Below are positions 1-8,530 of a DNA stretch of 64,000 bases, in pieces. This DNA is from Streptomyces sp. NBC_00344. Lineage in GTDB: Bacteria; Actinomycetota; Actinomycetes; Streptomycetales; Streptomycetaceae. Numbering within the stretch: the first letter of the stretch is position 1; each line of letters begins with the position of its first letter. Location: contig NZ_CP107996.1 in NCBI RefSeq assembly GCF_036088315.1, forward strand, positions 6,933,001 through 6,997,000. The letters are read 5' to 3'. Under the pieces are notes generated by a model. That model did not search any database, had not been told where the DNA came from, and worked only from the letters and a program-made list of their open reading frames with translations. The position numbers were made by a program, and so were the translations under genes.

Positions 1-154
1 GTCCCGCGCCGAGCGGCAGAACAACGGTCCGCACCGCAACCTCGACCGCCAGGGTGCCGCCGACCAGAAGGCGGAGCTGGTGCGCAAGATGCGTGAGAAG
101 GCGGGCGCAGCCGAGGGCTCCGGGCAGACGGGCGACGACACCGCACAGAGCTGA
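1..154 (+). CDS. C-terminal part of a small DUF6243-like protein
   Basis: The reading frame is open from the window edge (first full codon at 2) to TGA at 152-154. It encodes about 50 hydrophilic residues including SRAERQNNGPHRNLDRQ and AELVRKMREKAG. This closely resembles the end of small Streptomyces proteins called DUF6243, whose function is unknown; the match is from memory. The N-terminus lies outside the window. The protein is charged, has no membrane segment and is probably a small cytosolic protein. Confidence 0.6.
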   Translation, partial: SRAERQNNGPHRNLDRQGAADQKAELVRKMREKAGAAEGSGQTGDDTAQS

Positions 155-461
155 CGCACCGCCGCCGCAGGGCGGCGCCGCACGGGGCAGGGTCCGGACC
201 GCAACGCGCGGCTCGGGCCCTGCTTGCCGTACCGGGCGCGGCCGATACGCTCAGCTCTCGGCCGACCACCCGCGTCTCGGCCGACTACCCGGGGCAGCCG
301 CAGTGCAGCAGCCCCGTTACCGCCACCACCCCGAGCTCCACCAGCAGCGTGACCACCAGCGCGTTCCCTGTGCCCAGCCCGGGCGACCGAGGTGCTGGCC
401 CCTACATTCCAACCGCGCTGATCTCGGTAACCACGCTGATCCGGGTCAAGCCTGTTTCGAG
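155..461. other. intergenic, no gene seen
   Basis: This stretch lies between the stop of the first gene and the 3' end of the converging hydrolase remnant. No frame has coding character and no clear terminator was found. Confidence 0.5.
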
Positions 462-1240
462 TCAGCTCGAGCGCTCGACGCACGCGAGCCACGCAACGAG
501 GAGGGTGCGCAGGAGTTCCGGTTGCTCGTGGGGCAGGGCGTGCCCGCTTCGTCGACCACGGCGAGCGAGGCGTGCGGGTAGTGGTCGACGAGGTCGGCAG
601 CGGCGGCATATCCGACCGTCGAGTCCAGGCGCCCTGCCATGACCAGTGTCGGGCCCGCGTAAGCCGGCGCGTGATCGGTCGTGAGCGCCCACCGTTCGCC
701 GATTCGCCCGAGCGCGGCCTGGTCGACGAGCGCGGCGGCTGGGGCGACGTAACGTTCGTACCGTTCGAGCATCTCCAGGGTTTGGATCACAAAATAGCTT
801 CGGAAGACGTCATCGCCGATCTCACCCGACCCGGCGACAACGTGATGCTCCGGGACATCGCGCAGTCCCGGCAACAACGGACAGACAAGCGCCAGACCAG
901 CGACCTGCCCCGGTCGCGCCGCGGCCATCGCCTGCGCGTAGTACGCGCCAGCCGAGTGACCAATGAGGAGATACGCAGTCCCGCCAGTGACCTCGTCGGT
1001 GAAGTCGAGCATGGTTTCCAGGACGTCGTCGGCGCTGCGCAGCGTTTCGGGAGCGAATGTCCGGCCCATCCCAGGGAGGTCAGGATAGATCCGCCGGAGC
1101 CCGGCAACGCCGTCGAAAACCTGCTCGAAGCAAGCCTCAGCCTCGCGATGGTCGACGCCGGCGCCGTGCAGGACGAGCACGGGTCGACCGGCCCCGTGCT
1201 CCACGTAGTGGACCACCACCTGGCCCACTCGGATCTCCAT
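462..1240 (-). pseudogene. alpha/beta hydrolase, frameshifted before its catalytic His
   Basis: The ATG at 1240 (TTG at 1246 also in frame) opens an alpha/beta hydrolase of about 259 residues. It has the oxyanion region VLVLHGAG, a nucleophile elbow GHSAGAYYAQ and an acid strand GPTLVMAGRLDST. The last strand should read DEAGHALPHEQPELL. After DEAG the frame breaks at a short run of C (plus strand) at 543-545. The GHALPHEQPELL residues, with the catalytic His, continue in the neighbouring frame to a stop at 462. One missing base explains this. Left in frame, the protein would end in unrelated residues at 446 and lack the His. A sequencing error is the main alternative to real decay. The substrate is unknown. 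Confidence 0.75.
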
Positions 1241-2756
1241 CCCCAAAGGCTAACCCTGCCGCTGAGTCGGGCTTCGCCGATAGCGCGGATGAAATCCTGG
1301 GTGGTGCCGGGCGTGTCGGCCGCCCGGCCCATGGTGTTGGCGGGGTAGTCGGCGTCATCCAGACGACCGAACGAGTCGTCTGCTGTCCCTGCACCTCTCT
1401 GTGGAACACGCTGGAGGGGCCCTGGTGCCGTATGGCACCAGGGCCCCGAAGGAACTACACCATCTGCCGGTCCTGGTACTGCGCCGGCCTTCTGTTTCCG
1501 CATGCCCGCCCGGGAGAGGGTGTGGGATGCGGGGATCGCGGTTGCTTGACCGGAGACCACCTCACTGTCGATGTCCTGCGGTACCCGGGCTCGAGACTCT
1601 GCCCGGGCGATCCTGATGGCGCCTGACTCCTCCGTTCTTCCCTCTTGATCAACTACATGCCTGGTACTGCTCTTCCGCGTACTGCCCTGTGGCCTGCGAA
1701 AAGCGCCACTCTCCGTCAGCCAGCCCCGTCGCCCGTCCTGCGTCTGTCCTGGCTTGGAACCCCGCTGCCGAACCTCCCGGTGCGCGCGCCCGCAGCCGAC
1801 GCCTTCACCAAGGTGCTGCTCACGTGACTTCACTGCTGGGTACTGCACTTGCGGGTGCTGCGGTACTGCTGTCGGTAGCCCCTGATCGCTGCGGGCCACC
1901 CGGTCCGGTCGTCAGCCCCGTCGCCGTCCTGCAGCAATCCTGGCTTCGAAACTCCACCACCGCACCGTCCTGCGCACTGCAACTACGGGTACTGCTGCCC
2001 GGCAGTTCGTTTCTGCCGGACCCTGCGGTCTCTCTGGCTACGGGAGAAACCATAACCACACCACCACCCAATGTCTACTCCAGCCGACATAGATTTTTGA
2101 AGCTCGGGTGGAGAGATAGTCGGCTTCGGCCACGGAACAGGCGCCCAGCGGACCCACTCCGGCCAGGCCATACGCGACCTCGACGCCGCAAACACCACAG
2201 CCGCCCCGTCCGGCGGAGCCTGGCTGCTCCTGCGCCACGGCGCCAGGTTGCGTGCCGTGTATTCGGGCGCCGGAGTCTGCGCCCCGGCCGGCGGGGCCTC
2301 GGGTGGGCAGCTCGGAATCACACGTGAACGTCGCTGATATCCCAGCGACTTGCCCGATGCCCGGCGAGAGCTGGTCGTACCTTCGGCCGGCCCGATTTGT
2401 TGCTCGGGATGTGCGGGCCCGGGTGTCAGCGTCGGCCTCGGGCCCGCACTACTGGCACAGGGCTTTTGCGGATGCGGCTGACCGAAGCCCGGCCGGAGAT
2501 CGAACCGTCGGGACAGGCCCGGATGGCGTCGGCGTTCGCCGCCTCCACGACAGCCCACGACCAATGACCATGCTCACCCCTCGCGCCCCCTTAGCCGGCC
2601 GCCTTGCGCGGCACGATCGCGGGCAGTGCCGGGCAGAGCTGTTCAACTGGATCGTGCCGCATGGGGCTGTTGTGGGTGCTGTTTACGTATGGCTGCGAAC
2701 GGGGGAGTGGGGCAGGCGGGGACTGAACGGAGTACGGCGTTGGTCAGGAGACAGGA
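1241..2756. other. 1.5-kb non-coding stretch with repeats
   Basis: No convincing gene is present; open frames here have skewed composition and no family resemblance. It holds a perfect 14-bp hairpin (1416-1447), several copies of GGTACTGC or similar (about 1467-1990), an imperfect direct repeat (about 1718-1775 and 1911-1965), and at 2070-2087 a sequence shared with a palindrome at 8375. The sequence just before 2757 supplies the ribosome-binding site of the next gene. Confidence 0.5.
1416..1447. terminator. perfect 14-bp hairpin
   Basis: The arms GGGGCCCTGGTGCC (1416-1429) and GGCACCAGGGCCCC (1434-1447) pair perfectly around the loop GTAT. There is no T-run, as is common for actinobacterial terminators. 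No gene ends next to it, since the hydrolase remnant starts at 1240 and reads away. It could be a leftover terminator of a lost gene or a protein-binding palindrome. Confidence 0.5.
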
Positions 2757-3998
2757 ATGACACAGTCAGCGGCATCGCCGCCACGGACGCGGGCAGCGGC
2801 GCTTGGACGGGCCGCCCGGGCGAGGCAGTGGCTGCGCCGGGCTGCGGGTTCGGACGGACATGAGCGGCACACCCTGGAGCTGATCGGGAAAAGCACCCTT
2901 GCCGCCACCATCTCCTGGGTGATCGCCTACGGCGTGATGCAGGCGACGTCCCCGGCTTTTGCCCCGTTCTCAGCGATCCTGATCATGCAGGTCACGGTGT
3001 ACCAGTCGGTGACACAGGCGCTTCGCTACGTCTGCGCAGTGTCGGCGGGTGTGGCACTGCAGGCCGTGCTCGGCCTGCTGGCCGGCCCTGATGTGCTGAC
3101 GTTCGCGCTGGTGGCGCTCGTCGCCCTGAGTATCGGCCGGTGGCGGCCGTTGGGCTCCCAGGGGGCCCAGGTAGCCACTGCGGCCCTCTTCGCCTTCTCC
3201 ACCTACGTATCCGCGTCCAGTTCGGGACAAGCACTCACGCAGCTCGGCCAGATCATCCTGCTCGTCTTCATCGGATGCGGCGTGGGCGTCCTGGTGAACC
3301 TGCTCGTGCTGCCGCCACTGCGCTACCGCAGCGCCGAATACGGGGTTCACACCCTTGCGCAGTCGCTGTGCGACCTGATCAGCGATATCTACCCCGCCCT
3401 GAGAGAAGAGGAGGGGCTGGATAAGGAGCGCACCGCACAATGGCGGCAACGTGCCGCATCGCTGGGCTCCATCGTCACTCAGGCGCAATCGTCGATGAAC
3501 ACCGCGAGGGAGAGCATCTACTACAACCCCCGCCACGTGTTGCGGCGCAAGCACGGCCACCACGTGACCTTCGACGGCTACCAGGCAGTGGTCGACGCCC
3601 TGGAACGGGTGTCCTACCAGGTGGCGTCGATGACCCGAAGCCTCGACCAGGAGCAGGGTGAGGATGAGCGTACCGATCACGAGCAACGGCGCTTCTACCA
3701 CGCCTACGGAGACCTGCTGGCCTCCCTCGCCCGGATCACCGGCCTCTTCAGCGACATCGACGGAGACCGGCTGAAGGACCAGGCCCGGCAACTGTGCAAG
3801 ACCGCGAGCGACGCCCAAGAGCTCTACCAACAGCTCGCCCAGGACGCACAGGCCGGCTCACTGCGCGTCAGCGACCCGTCCTGCCCCTACGGCATCCTCC
3901 TTGCGGAAGCGGCCCGGCTGACGGACGAATTCCAGTACACCTGCGACGTCCTGCAGCACGGCGTCGACCACGCCGCACAACAGCAGGCCTCGCACTGA
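2757..3998 (+). CDS. FUSC family / aromatic acid exporter-like membrane protein
   Basis: The product has 413 residues. A good ribosome-binding site (AGGAGAC) stands just before the ATG. After a basic N-terminus of about 40 residues there are roughly six hydrophobic segments at about 45-190, for example TLAATISWVIAYGVM and IILLVFIGCGVGVLVNLLVLPPL (part). A long soluble helical region fills 195-413. This layout fits the FUSC/aromatic acid exporter (ArAE) family, which exports aromatic acids or other organic anions; the substrate cannot be read here. It stands alone, with the small DUF6131 gene downstream. Confidence 0.8.
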   Translation: MTQSAASPPRTRAAALGRAARARQWLRRAAGSDGHERHTLELIGKSTLAATISWVIAYGVMQATSPAFAPFSAILIMQVTVYQSVTQALRYVCAVSAGVALQAVLGLLAGPDVLTFALVALVALSIGRWRPLGSQGAQVATAALFAFSTYVSASSSGQALTQLGQIILLVFIGCGVGVLVNLLVLPPLRYRSAEYGVHTLAQSLCDLISDIYPALREEEGLDKERTAQWRQRAASLGSIVTQAQSSMNTARESIYYNPRHVLRRKHGHHVTFDGYQAVVDALERVSYQVASMTRSLDQEQGEDERTDHEQRRFYHAYGDLLASLARITGLFSDIDGDRLKDQARQLCKTASDAQELYQQLAQDAQAGSLRVSDPSCPYGILLAEAARLTDEFQYTCDVLQHGVDHAAQQQASH

Positions 3999-4174
3999 GG
4001 GCTGAAAAAGCACAGGCTCACTACGAACGGACCAAGGCGGGCTTCTCTCATCCCCGGCCCTAGTGTCCGTTCAGCTGAGATGTATCCAGGGGCCCGTCCT
4101 GCGCGGCCAGCACGACCTGAAAATGGGTGCATTACCATTCTATTGACTGGGCGATCCGTGATTGGAGGTTCGGC

Positions 4175-4330
4175 GTGATCATTCTCGGAGTCATTCTCCT
4201 TATCGTCGGTCTGGTGACTGGGCTGGGCATTCTGTGGACCATCGGAATGATCCTGGCGGTTATCGGGGTGGCCCTGTGGATTCTGGGTGCGGTGGGCCGC
4301 GCGGTTGGAGGGCGCAGGCACTACTGGTGA
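4175..4330 (+). CDS. small DUF6131-type membrane protein
   Basis: The GTG at 4175 is preceded by GGAGG at 4164-4168, which decides the start over an upstream in-frame ATG at 4127. The 51-residue product has two hydrophobic segments (IILGVILLIVGLVTGLGILW and IGMILAVIGVALWILGAVG) and a basic tail GRRHYW. This is the usual build of Streptomyces DUF6131 proteins, whose function is unknown. Confidence 0.75.
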   Translation: MIILGVILLIVGLVTGLGILWTIGMILAVIGVALWILGAVGRAVGGRRHYW

Positions 4331-4534
4331 ACGAGGTCAAGGCGCCGGCCCGAAGAGATTCGGTGCGAGACGGCCGGGTTGGAATGCGTGCAGCACGAAC
4401 TGGACTATCTGCCCGGTCGCGGGAGTCGCTGTGCCTGTCGGCCTCCGGCTCTCGGGACGACTGCACGCACATCCGGGGGACCGCCACGACTGTGTGCGCG
4501 CCGGGGTTTGGCGTTCCAAGGCTGACAATGGGGT

Positions 4535-4798
4535 ATGACGACCTACCAGGGGCCTGTGACCGTAGTGGCTGACGACGTGGATGTGACGATGCAAGCTGAC
4601 TTGTCCGTTGCAAAGGAGGGCCACTGGGGTGGTCGCCTGTCCGACTACGAAGACGCCGACATGTTCAAGGTGCTTGCCTCGGACTCGGCCCTCATGCGCC
4701 TTCCCGACGGGAAGCAAGGCCGCTTCGTACTGGAGGGCAAGCTCGCACCGGGCCAAACAGCGATGGGCGTACTCGGAAGCGGGCCCGCACCTTTCTGA
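4535..4798 (+). CDS. small conserved actinobacterial protein, function unknown
   Basis: This encodes 87 residues from ATG 4535, beginning MTTYQGPVTVVADD and ending in GSGPAPF. The pattern of a short beta-rich domain with HWGG and LRLPDGK-like (here MRLPDGKQG) motifs recurs in small Streptomyces proteins of unknown function. No signal peptide or membrane segment is seen. The ribosome-binding site is weak (AAGG at about 4518). It may be cotranscribed with nothing, since both flanks are long non-coding stretches. Confidence 0.6.
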   Translation: MTTYQGPVTVVADDVDVTMQADLSVAKEGHWGGRLSDYEDADMFKVLASDSALMRLPDGKQGRFVLEGKLAPGQTAMGVLGSGPAPF

Positions 4799-5278
4799 GA
4801 CCGCGCCTTCTGCCGGCCCGATGATGACTGGCGAAGCCGACCAGGAAAGACACCGGGCCTCTGCGTAGTGAGGGTGCATCGGAGTCGTTCCCACCCCGAT
4901 GCACATCATGGCTGCCGCTTCCGCCGACTTGACTGCCTTGCCGAAGCGTGTGATGGGCTAAGGGAGGCCGTGGGAATGTGGGCGCCTAATAGCGAGCTGG
5001 TGGTTCGATCACTCAGAATCCCGGTGCGCCTGCCGGATCGAGTGCCGGGGGGTTCGTGGTCTCTATTGCCGCACGAGCCTGGTTTCGGGCGCGCTCTCCC
5101 TTGGTGCAGCCCGGCTCCGCACTCGCGTCCCGTGCAGCAGCGACGCTGGCCGACCTCGACCTTGCTGGAAGGTGCCCGTGTTTCCTCTCTGTGCCCGGTG
5201 ACACGGGCACAGAGGCGGCAACCACCGCCGGGCCCGGTGTGCTCCCAGCAGCTGCAGGATCAGTGACGGTCAGCAGGC
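4799..5278. other. intergenic, no gene seen
   Basis: This lies between the small gene ending at 4798 and the 3' end of the phosphatase gene. Apart from the hairpin at 5187-5214 nothing coding or regulatory is evident. Confidence 0.5.
5187..5214 (-). terminator. hairpin downstream of the phosphatase gene
   Basis: CTCTGTGCCCG (5187-5197) pairs perfectly with CGGGCACAGAG (5204-5214) around a six-base loop. It lies about 65 bp past the stop of the phosphatase gene, the right place for a terminator of the rsbQ/phosphatase transcript. There is no clear T-tract. Confidence 0.55.
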
Positions 5279-6574
5279 TCATATCCGGTCTTCACCCGCA
5301 GGGATAGGCAGCGAGGCGGGCATGCCGAGGGCGAGGAGCGCGGTGTCGTCGTCGAGTCCGTCGCCGAAGCTGGTGAGCAGCCCTTTCAGAGCGGAAACCA
5401 GGTCTTTGGGGCCGGCCGGGGCCAGGGCAGCGGTGAAGGCGTGCAAGGCATCCTCACCATAGAGGTCGCGTTCCGGGCCGACCCTCGCTTCGGTCAGACC
5501 GTCTGTGTAGAGGAGCAGAGTGTCCCCGGGGGCGAGCGCGGTGCTGGCGGGCGTGAACTGTGCCTGGGGCAGAGCGCCGACGAGCATGCCGCCGGGTGTG
5601 GGCAGGAAGTGCGCGCTGCCGTCGGCGCGTTGGATCAGAGCGGAGGGGTGGCCGCCGGAGGCCAGGTGCACGCTGACACCGTCGCTGCCGGGGCGCAGGA
5701 CGCCGAATATCGCGGTGCAGTAGCGGGCCTCGCCGCTCGCGTACCGCTCGTGCAGGACGGTGTTCAGGGTGGTCAGCACGGTGACGGGGTCTGGGTCGTG
5801 CAGAGCGGCCGCCCGCAGGGTGTAGCGGGTCAGGGAGGTGACCGCGGCGGCCTGGGGACCTTTGCCGCACACGTCGCCGAGGAAGAACGCCCATTGGCCG
5901 GCACCGAGCGGGAACAGGTCGTAGAAGTCTCCGCCAAGAAGATCCGGAGAGGCGATGTGGTAGTAGGAACTGGCTTCCAGGCCCGGAACCGTGGGCAGCT
6001 CGGCGGGCAGCAGGCTTTGCTGGAGGACGGCGAGAGCTTCCTGGAGGCGTTGGCGGTCGGCCTCGGCCTGCAGTCGCGCTTCTTCGGCTGCCCGGCGTTC
6101 GCGTAGCAGCTCGGTCTCGTAGGCGCGGCGGTCACGGGCGTCGAAGATCGTGGTGCGGATGAGCATCGGCTCCCCGGCATCGCTGGTCTTCACCTTCGAG
6201 GTGACAAGCATCGGCATCCGCTGCCCGTCGGCGGCTTTGATGTCCAGGGCGATACCGCTGGCCTCGCCGTTCATCTGCAGCAGCGGGGCGAAGTGCGTCT
6301 CGTGGTAGAGCTTGCCGCCCACGGTGAGCAGATCGGGAAACCGCATCCGGCCCACCACCTGCTGCCGGGAGAGGCCCAGCCATTCCAGCAAGGTGGTGTT
6401 GATCTTCGCGATGGTGCCGTCCATCAGCGTCGACATGTAGCCGCACGGAGCCTGCTCGTACAGCTCCTCCGCACTGTCCTCCAGCAGGGCGGAGAAGGCC
6501 ACGTCGGTAGCGGCTACGTCCTCACCCGTGCTCGGTTCGTTGGGCTCCTGGCCGGTGCGGCACATCACCGGCAC
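5279..6574 (-). CDS. PAS domain/PP2C (SpoIIE) protein phosphatase, RsbP-like
   Basis: The 431-residue product has a PAS domain at about 30-150 (YEQAPCGYMSTL, then WLGLSRQQVVGR), a coiled-coil linker at about 150-195 (RRAAEEARLQAEADRQRLQE) and a SpoIIE/PP2C domain at about 200-415. Metal-ligand motifs are present: GGDFYDLF, GDVCGKG, YTDGLTEAR and DDDTALL. The order PAS, coiled coil, PP2C matches Bacillus RsbP, which dephosphorylates an anti-anti-sigma factor under energy stress. The ATG overlaps the end of the upstream rsbQ-like gene by 10 bp, so the two are probably translationally coupled. No anti-sigma or anti-anti-sigma gene is in this cluster, so the target must lie elsewhere. The paired sigma genes at 11090 and 13715 are possible end points; that is inference. 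Confidence 0.85.
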   Translation of the reverse strand: MPVMCRTGQEPNEPSTGEDVAATDVAFSALLEDSAEELYEQAPCGYMSTLMDGTIAKINTTLLEWLGLSRQQVVGRMRFPDLLTVGGKLYHETHFAPLLQMNGEASGIALDIKAADGQRMPMLVTSKVKTSDAGEPMLIRTTIFDARDRRAYETELLRERRAAEEARLQAEADRQRLQEALAVLQQSLLPAELPTVPGLEASSYYHIASPDLLGGDFYDLFPLGAGQWAFFLGDVCGKGPQAAAVTSLTRYTLRAAALHDPDPVTVLTTLNTVLHERYASGEARYCTAIFGVLRPGSDGVSVHLASGGHPSALIQRADGSAHFLPTPGGMLVGALPQAQFTPASTALAPGDTLLLYTDGLTEARVGPERDLYGEDALHAFTAALAPAGPKDLVSALKGLLTSFGDGLDDDTALLALGMPASLPIPAGEDRI

Positions 6575-7500
6575 TCACCCAGGAAGCCGATGATCGCCTC
6601 TGCCGTGGCCTCCGGTGCGCTCAGCTGCGGACAGTGCCCGGTTGCGTCCAGCGTGACCAGTCGGCTGCCAGGGATCGCGGCGTGGACGTAGGCGCCCACC
6701 TCTCGCGGGGCGATCACGTCCTGTACGCATTCCAGTACCAGCGTCGGTACCGCCACGCTGAGAAGATCCTTGCGGCTGTCGGACAGGAACGTGGTGCGGG
6801 CGAAGACCCGCGCGATGGCCGGGTCGGTCGCGCAGAAGGACGTGGTCAGCTCTTCACCCAGTTCCGGCCGGTCCGCGTTACCCATGATCACTGGAGCCAT
6901 CGCCGCCGACCATCCGAGGTAGTTCGACTCCAGCGACTCCAGCAGCTCATCGATGTCCCCGGCGCTGAACCCGCCCCGGTAGCCGTCCTCGTCAATGTAG
7001 CGGGGGGAAGGAGCGATCATCATCAGCCGGGAGATCCGCTTCGGCGCCTGGGCCGCCGCGAGCACACCGGCCATGGCGCTGACCGAATGTCCCACCAGCG
7101 CCACATCCCGCAGGTCCAGCTCTTCGAGGACCTCCACGATATCCCGGGCGTACCCGCCCAGTGAGCTGTACCGCTGCTCACTCCACGCCGAAGCATCCGA
7201 GCGGCCTGAGCCCACGTAGTCAAAGAGCACCACCCGGTAATCCTTCGCCAGTGCCGGGACGACCAGGCGCCACATGTTCTGATCACAGCCGAACCCGTGC
7301 ACAAGCACGAGCACCGGCCCGTCCGCACGGCCGGTGACGGTGACGTTATTCCTGCGACGGATATCCACGCTCTGCAGTCTTCCACTGCTCGGGGCTGGCG
7401 GGCCGGGGTGGCCGCCCCGGCCCGAATCGGCGCCGGCGCCGACAGCGGGGCCGCCGGTCCCGCTGCGGGTGTCGCGATCGTTCGTAGGTGTGGGGTTCAT
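6565..7500 (-). CDS. rsbQ: RsbQ-like alpha/beta hydrolase
   Basis: The core matches Bacillus RsbQ motif by motif: HGFGCDQNMW, LFDYVGSGRSD, the nucleophile elbow GHSVSAM, NYLGWS, TLVLECVQDVIAP (acid) and TGHCPQLS (catalytic His). RsbQ hydrolyses a small ligand and is needed for activation of its partner phosphatase RsbP. Here the partner-type gene follows directly and overlaps. The chosen ATG at 7500 has a Shine-Dalgarno (GGAAGGG) about 7 nt upstream and gives a low-complexity N-terminal extension of about 44 residues that RsbQ lacks. A GTG at 7368 would give a protein of normal RsbQ length. The Shine-Dalgarno of the ATG lies inside a perfect inverted repeat (7502-7544). Confidence 0.85.
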   Translation of the reverse strand: MNPTPTNDRDTRSGTGGPAVGAGADSGRGGHPGPPAPSSGRLQSVDIRRRNNVTVTGRADGPVLVLVHGFGCDQNMWRLVVPALAKDYRVVLFDYVGSGRSDASAWSEQRYSSLGGYARDIVEVLEELDLRDVALVGHSVSAMAGVLAAAQAPKRISRLMMIAPSPRYIDEDGYRGGFSAGDIDELLESLESNYLGWSAAMAPVIMGNADRPELGEELTTSFCATDPAIARVFARTTFLSDSRKDLLSVAVPTLVLECVQDVIAPREVGAYVHAAIPGSRLVTLDATGHCPQLSAPEATAEAIIGFLGECR

Positions 7501-7501
7501 T

Positions 7502-7544
7502 CGGGACCCTTCCTTGATACGGCACGTATCAAGGAAGGGTCCCG
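7502..7544 (-). promoter_or_regulatory. perfect 20-bp inverted repeat over the rsbQ ribosome-binding site
   Basis: CGGGACCCTTCCTTGATACG (7502-7521) is perfectly complementary to 7525-7544, with the loop GCA. It ends two bases before the rsbQ ATG, and its arm contains the Shine-Dalgarno. In RNA the stem would bury the ribosome-binding site. In DNA it would make a symmetric operator. It could also be a terminator for readthrough from upstream. Confidence 0.7.
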
Positions 7545-7824
7545 CAGCGGAGGGGAAGTGCGGGTAATCACAAGAACGGGCCGTAATGGAATGCGAAAGA
7601 AAATCTGTCTTGTGGTGAATTCGGTGCGGATGTAGATGCTTAAATGGGTGGCGTTATGCGGATCAGATATCAAGAATTAGCTGCGTGTATCTTTGGAGCG
7701 GCTCGCATCCATGGTGCAGGTCCCGGGATAGTAGTGATCCCGTGGCTGAGGCCAGTGCGGGAAAAGCTTGTAGCTGAAATCCGTGATGACCCCAGAGGTG
7801 CCGCACCACAGTCACAATGCTGTA

Positions 7825-8028
7825 TCAGGTGGGAATGATGTTCTCGGCGGTCAGGCCCTTCTGGCTCGGCGCGATATCGAAGGTGACCACCTGGCCTTCA
7901 AGCAGCTCACGGCAGCCTTGGGCGGTGATGTTCGAGAAGTGGGCGAAGACGTCAGCGCCGCCGCCATCCTGCTCGATGAAACCGAAGCCCTTGGCTGCGT
8001 TGAACCACTTCACGGTGCCAGACGCCAT
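7825..8028 (-). CDS. cold-shock protein, CspA family
   Basis: The 67-residue product begins [20 protein letters not shown] and contains DVFAHFSNI, the two RNA-binding motifs (RNP1/RNP2) of cold-shock domains, ending in [10 protein letters not shown]. It binds single-stranded RNA or DNA and relieves RNA structure. AGGAG (8036-8040) lies 8 nt upstream of the ATG at 8028, which decides this start over longer in-frame ones. The upstream 300 bp carries no gene and would hold the long 5' leader typical of cold-shock mRNAs. Confidence 0.92.
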   Translation of the reverse strand: MASGTVKWFNAAKGFGFIEQDGGGADVFAHFSNITAQGCRELLEGQVVTFDIAPSQKGLTAENIIPT

Positions 8029-8530
8029 GACGTATCTCCTTTGGGGCAGTGTGCCGGCGCCGTAAATTGCGGATACCGGGTCGCCGCGATGGTGCCCCGA
8101 CCGAAAAGTGACCGGAAATGCAAAAGCGCTTCCAGCGGCGAATGTACCGTCGGAGGCGCTTGGGGAACCACAACTGCGGTCGACAGTAGCATGCCAAAGC
8201 GTCATGGACGCATTAAATAACTCCATCCGTTCGTTGCGATAAGAACACTCCCAGCATGGCATCCTAAACCCTCACGTCGCGGTCATAGCTATTGATCCTC
8301 CCGGAGCGCAACGTTGCAGAAGAACAGTATGATCACGTTCGCGAAAAAAGACGACTACCGCGATGGCGATAATGTCTACTCCGGCCGGAGTAGATGTCCG
8401 GGTTTTCGATGGGTGGGCAGTCGTCCTCGACGGGCGAAGGGGTGCGAGGCGCACCGTCCCAGCACGGCGTCAGGTCCGGTGCGCTTCCCCGAGCGGCTCG
8501 GTGCGTACGGGCTCGAAGAGCTCTGCTGAT
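8029..8530. other. intergenic between cold-shock gene and rheA-like gene
   Basis: There are no genes here. It should contain the promoter and leader of the cold-shock gene. The stretch near 8300-8380 is AT-richer than its surroundings and includes the 20-bp palindrome at 8375-8394. Confidence 0.5.
8375..8394. promoter_or_regulatory. perfect 20-bp palindrome, operator-like
   Basis: TCTACTCCGGCCGGAGTAGA is a gapless perfect palindrome. The same left half with flank, AATGTCTACTCC then (A/G)GCCG, recurs at 2070-2087. Two related sites in one island suggest binding sites for one regulator. The regulator is not identified. Confidence 0.45.
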
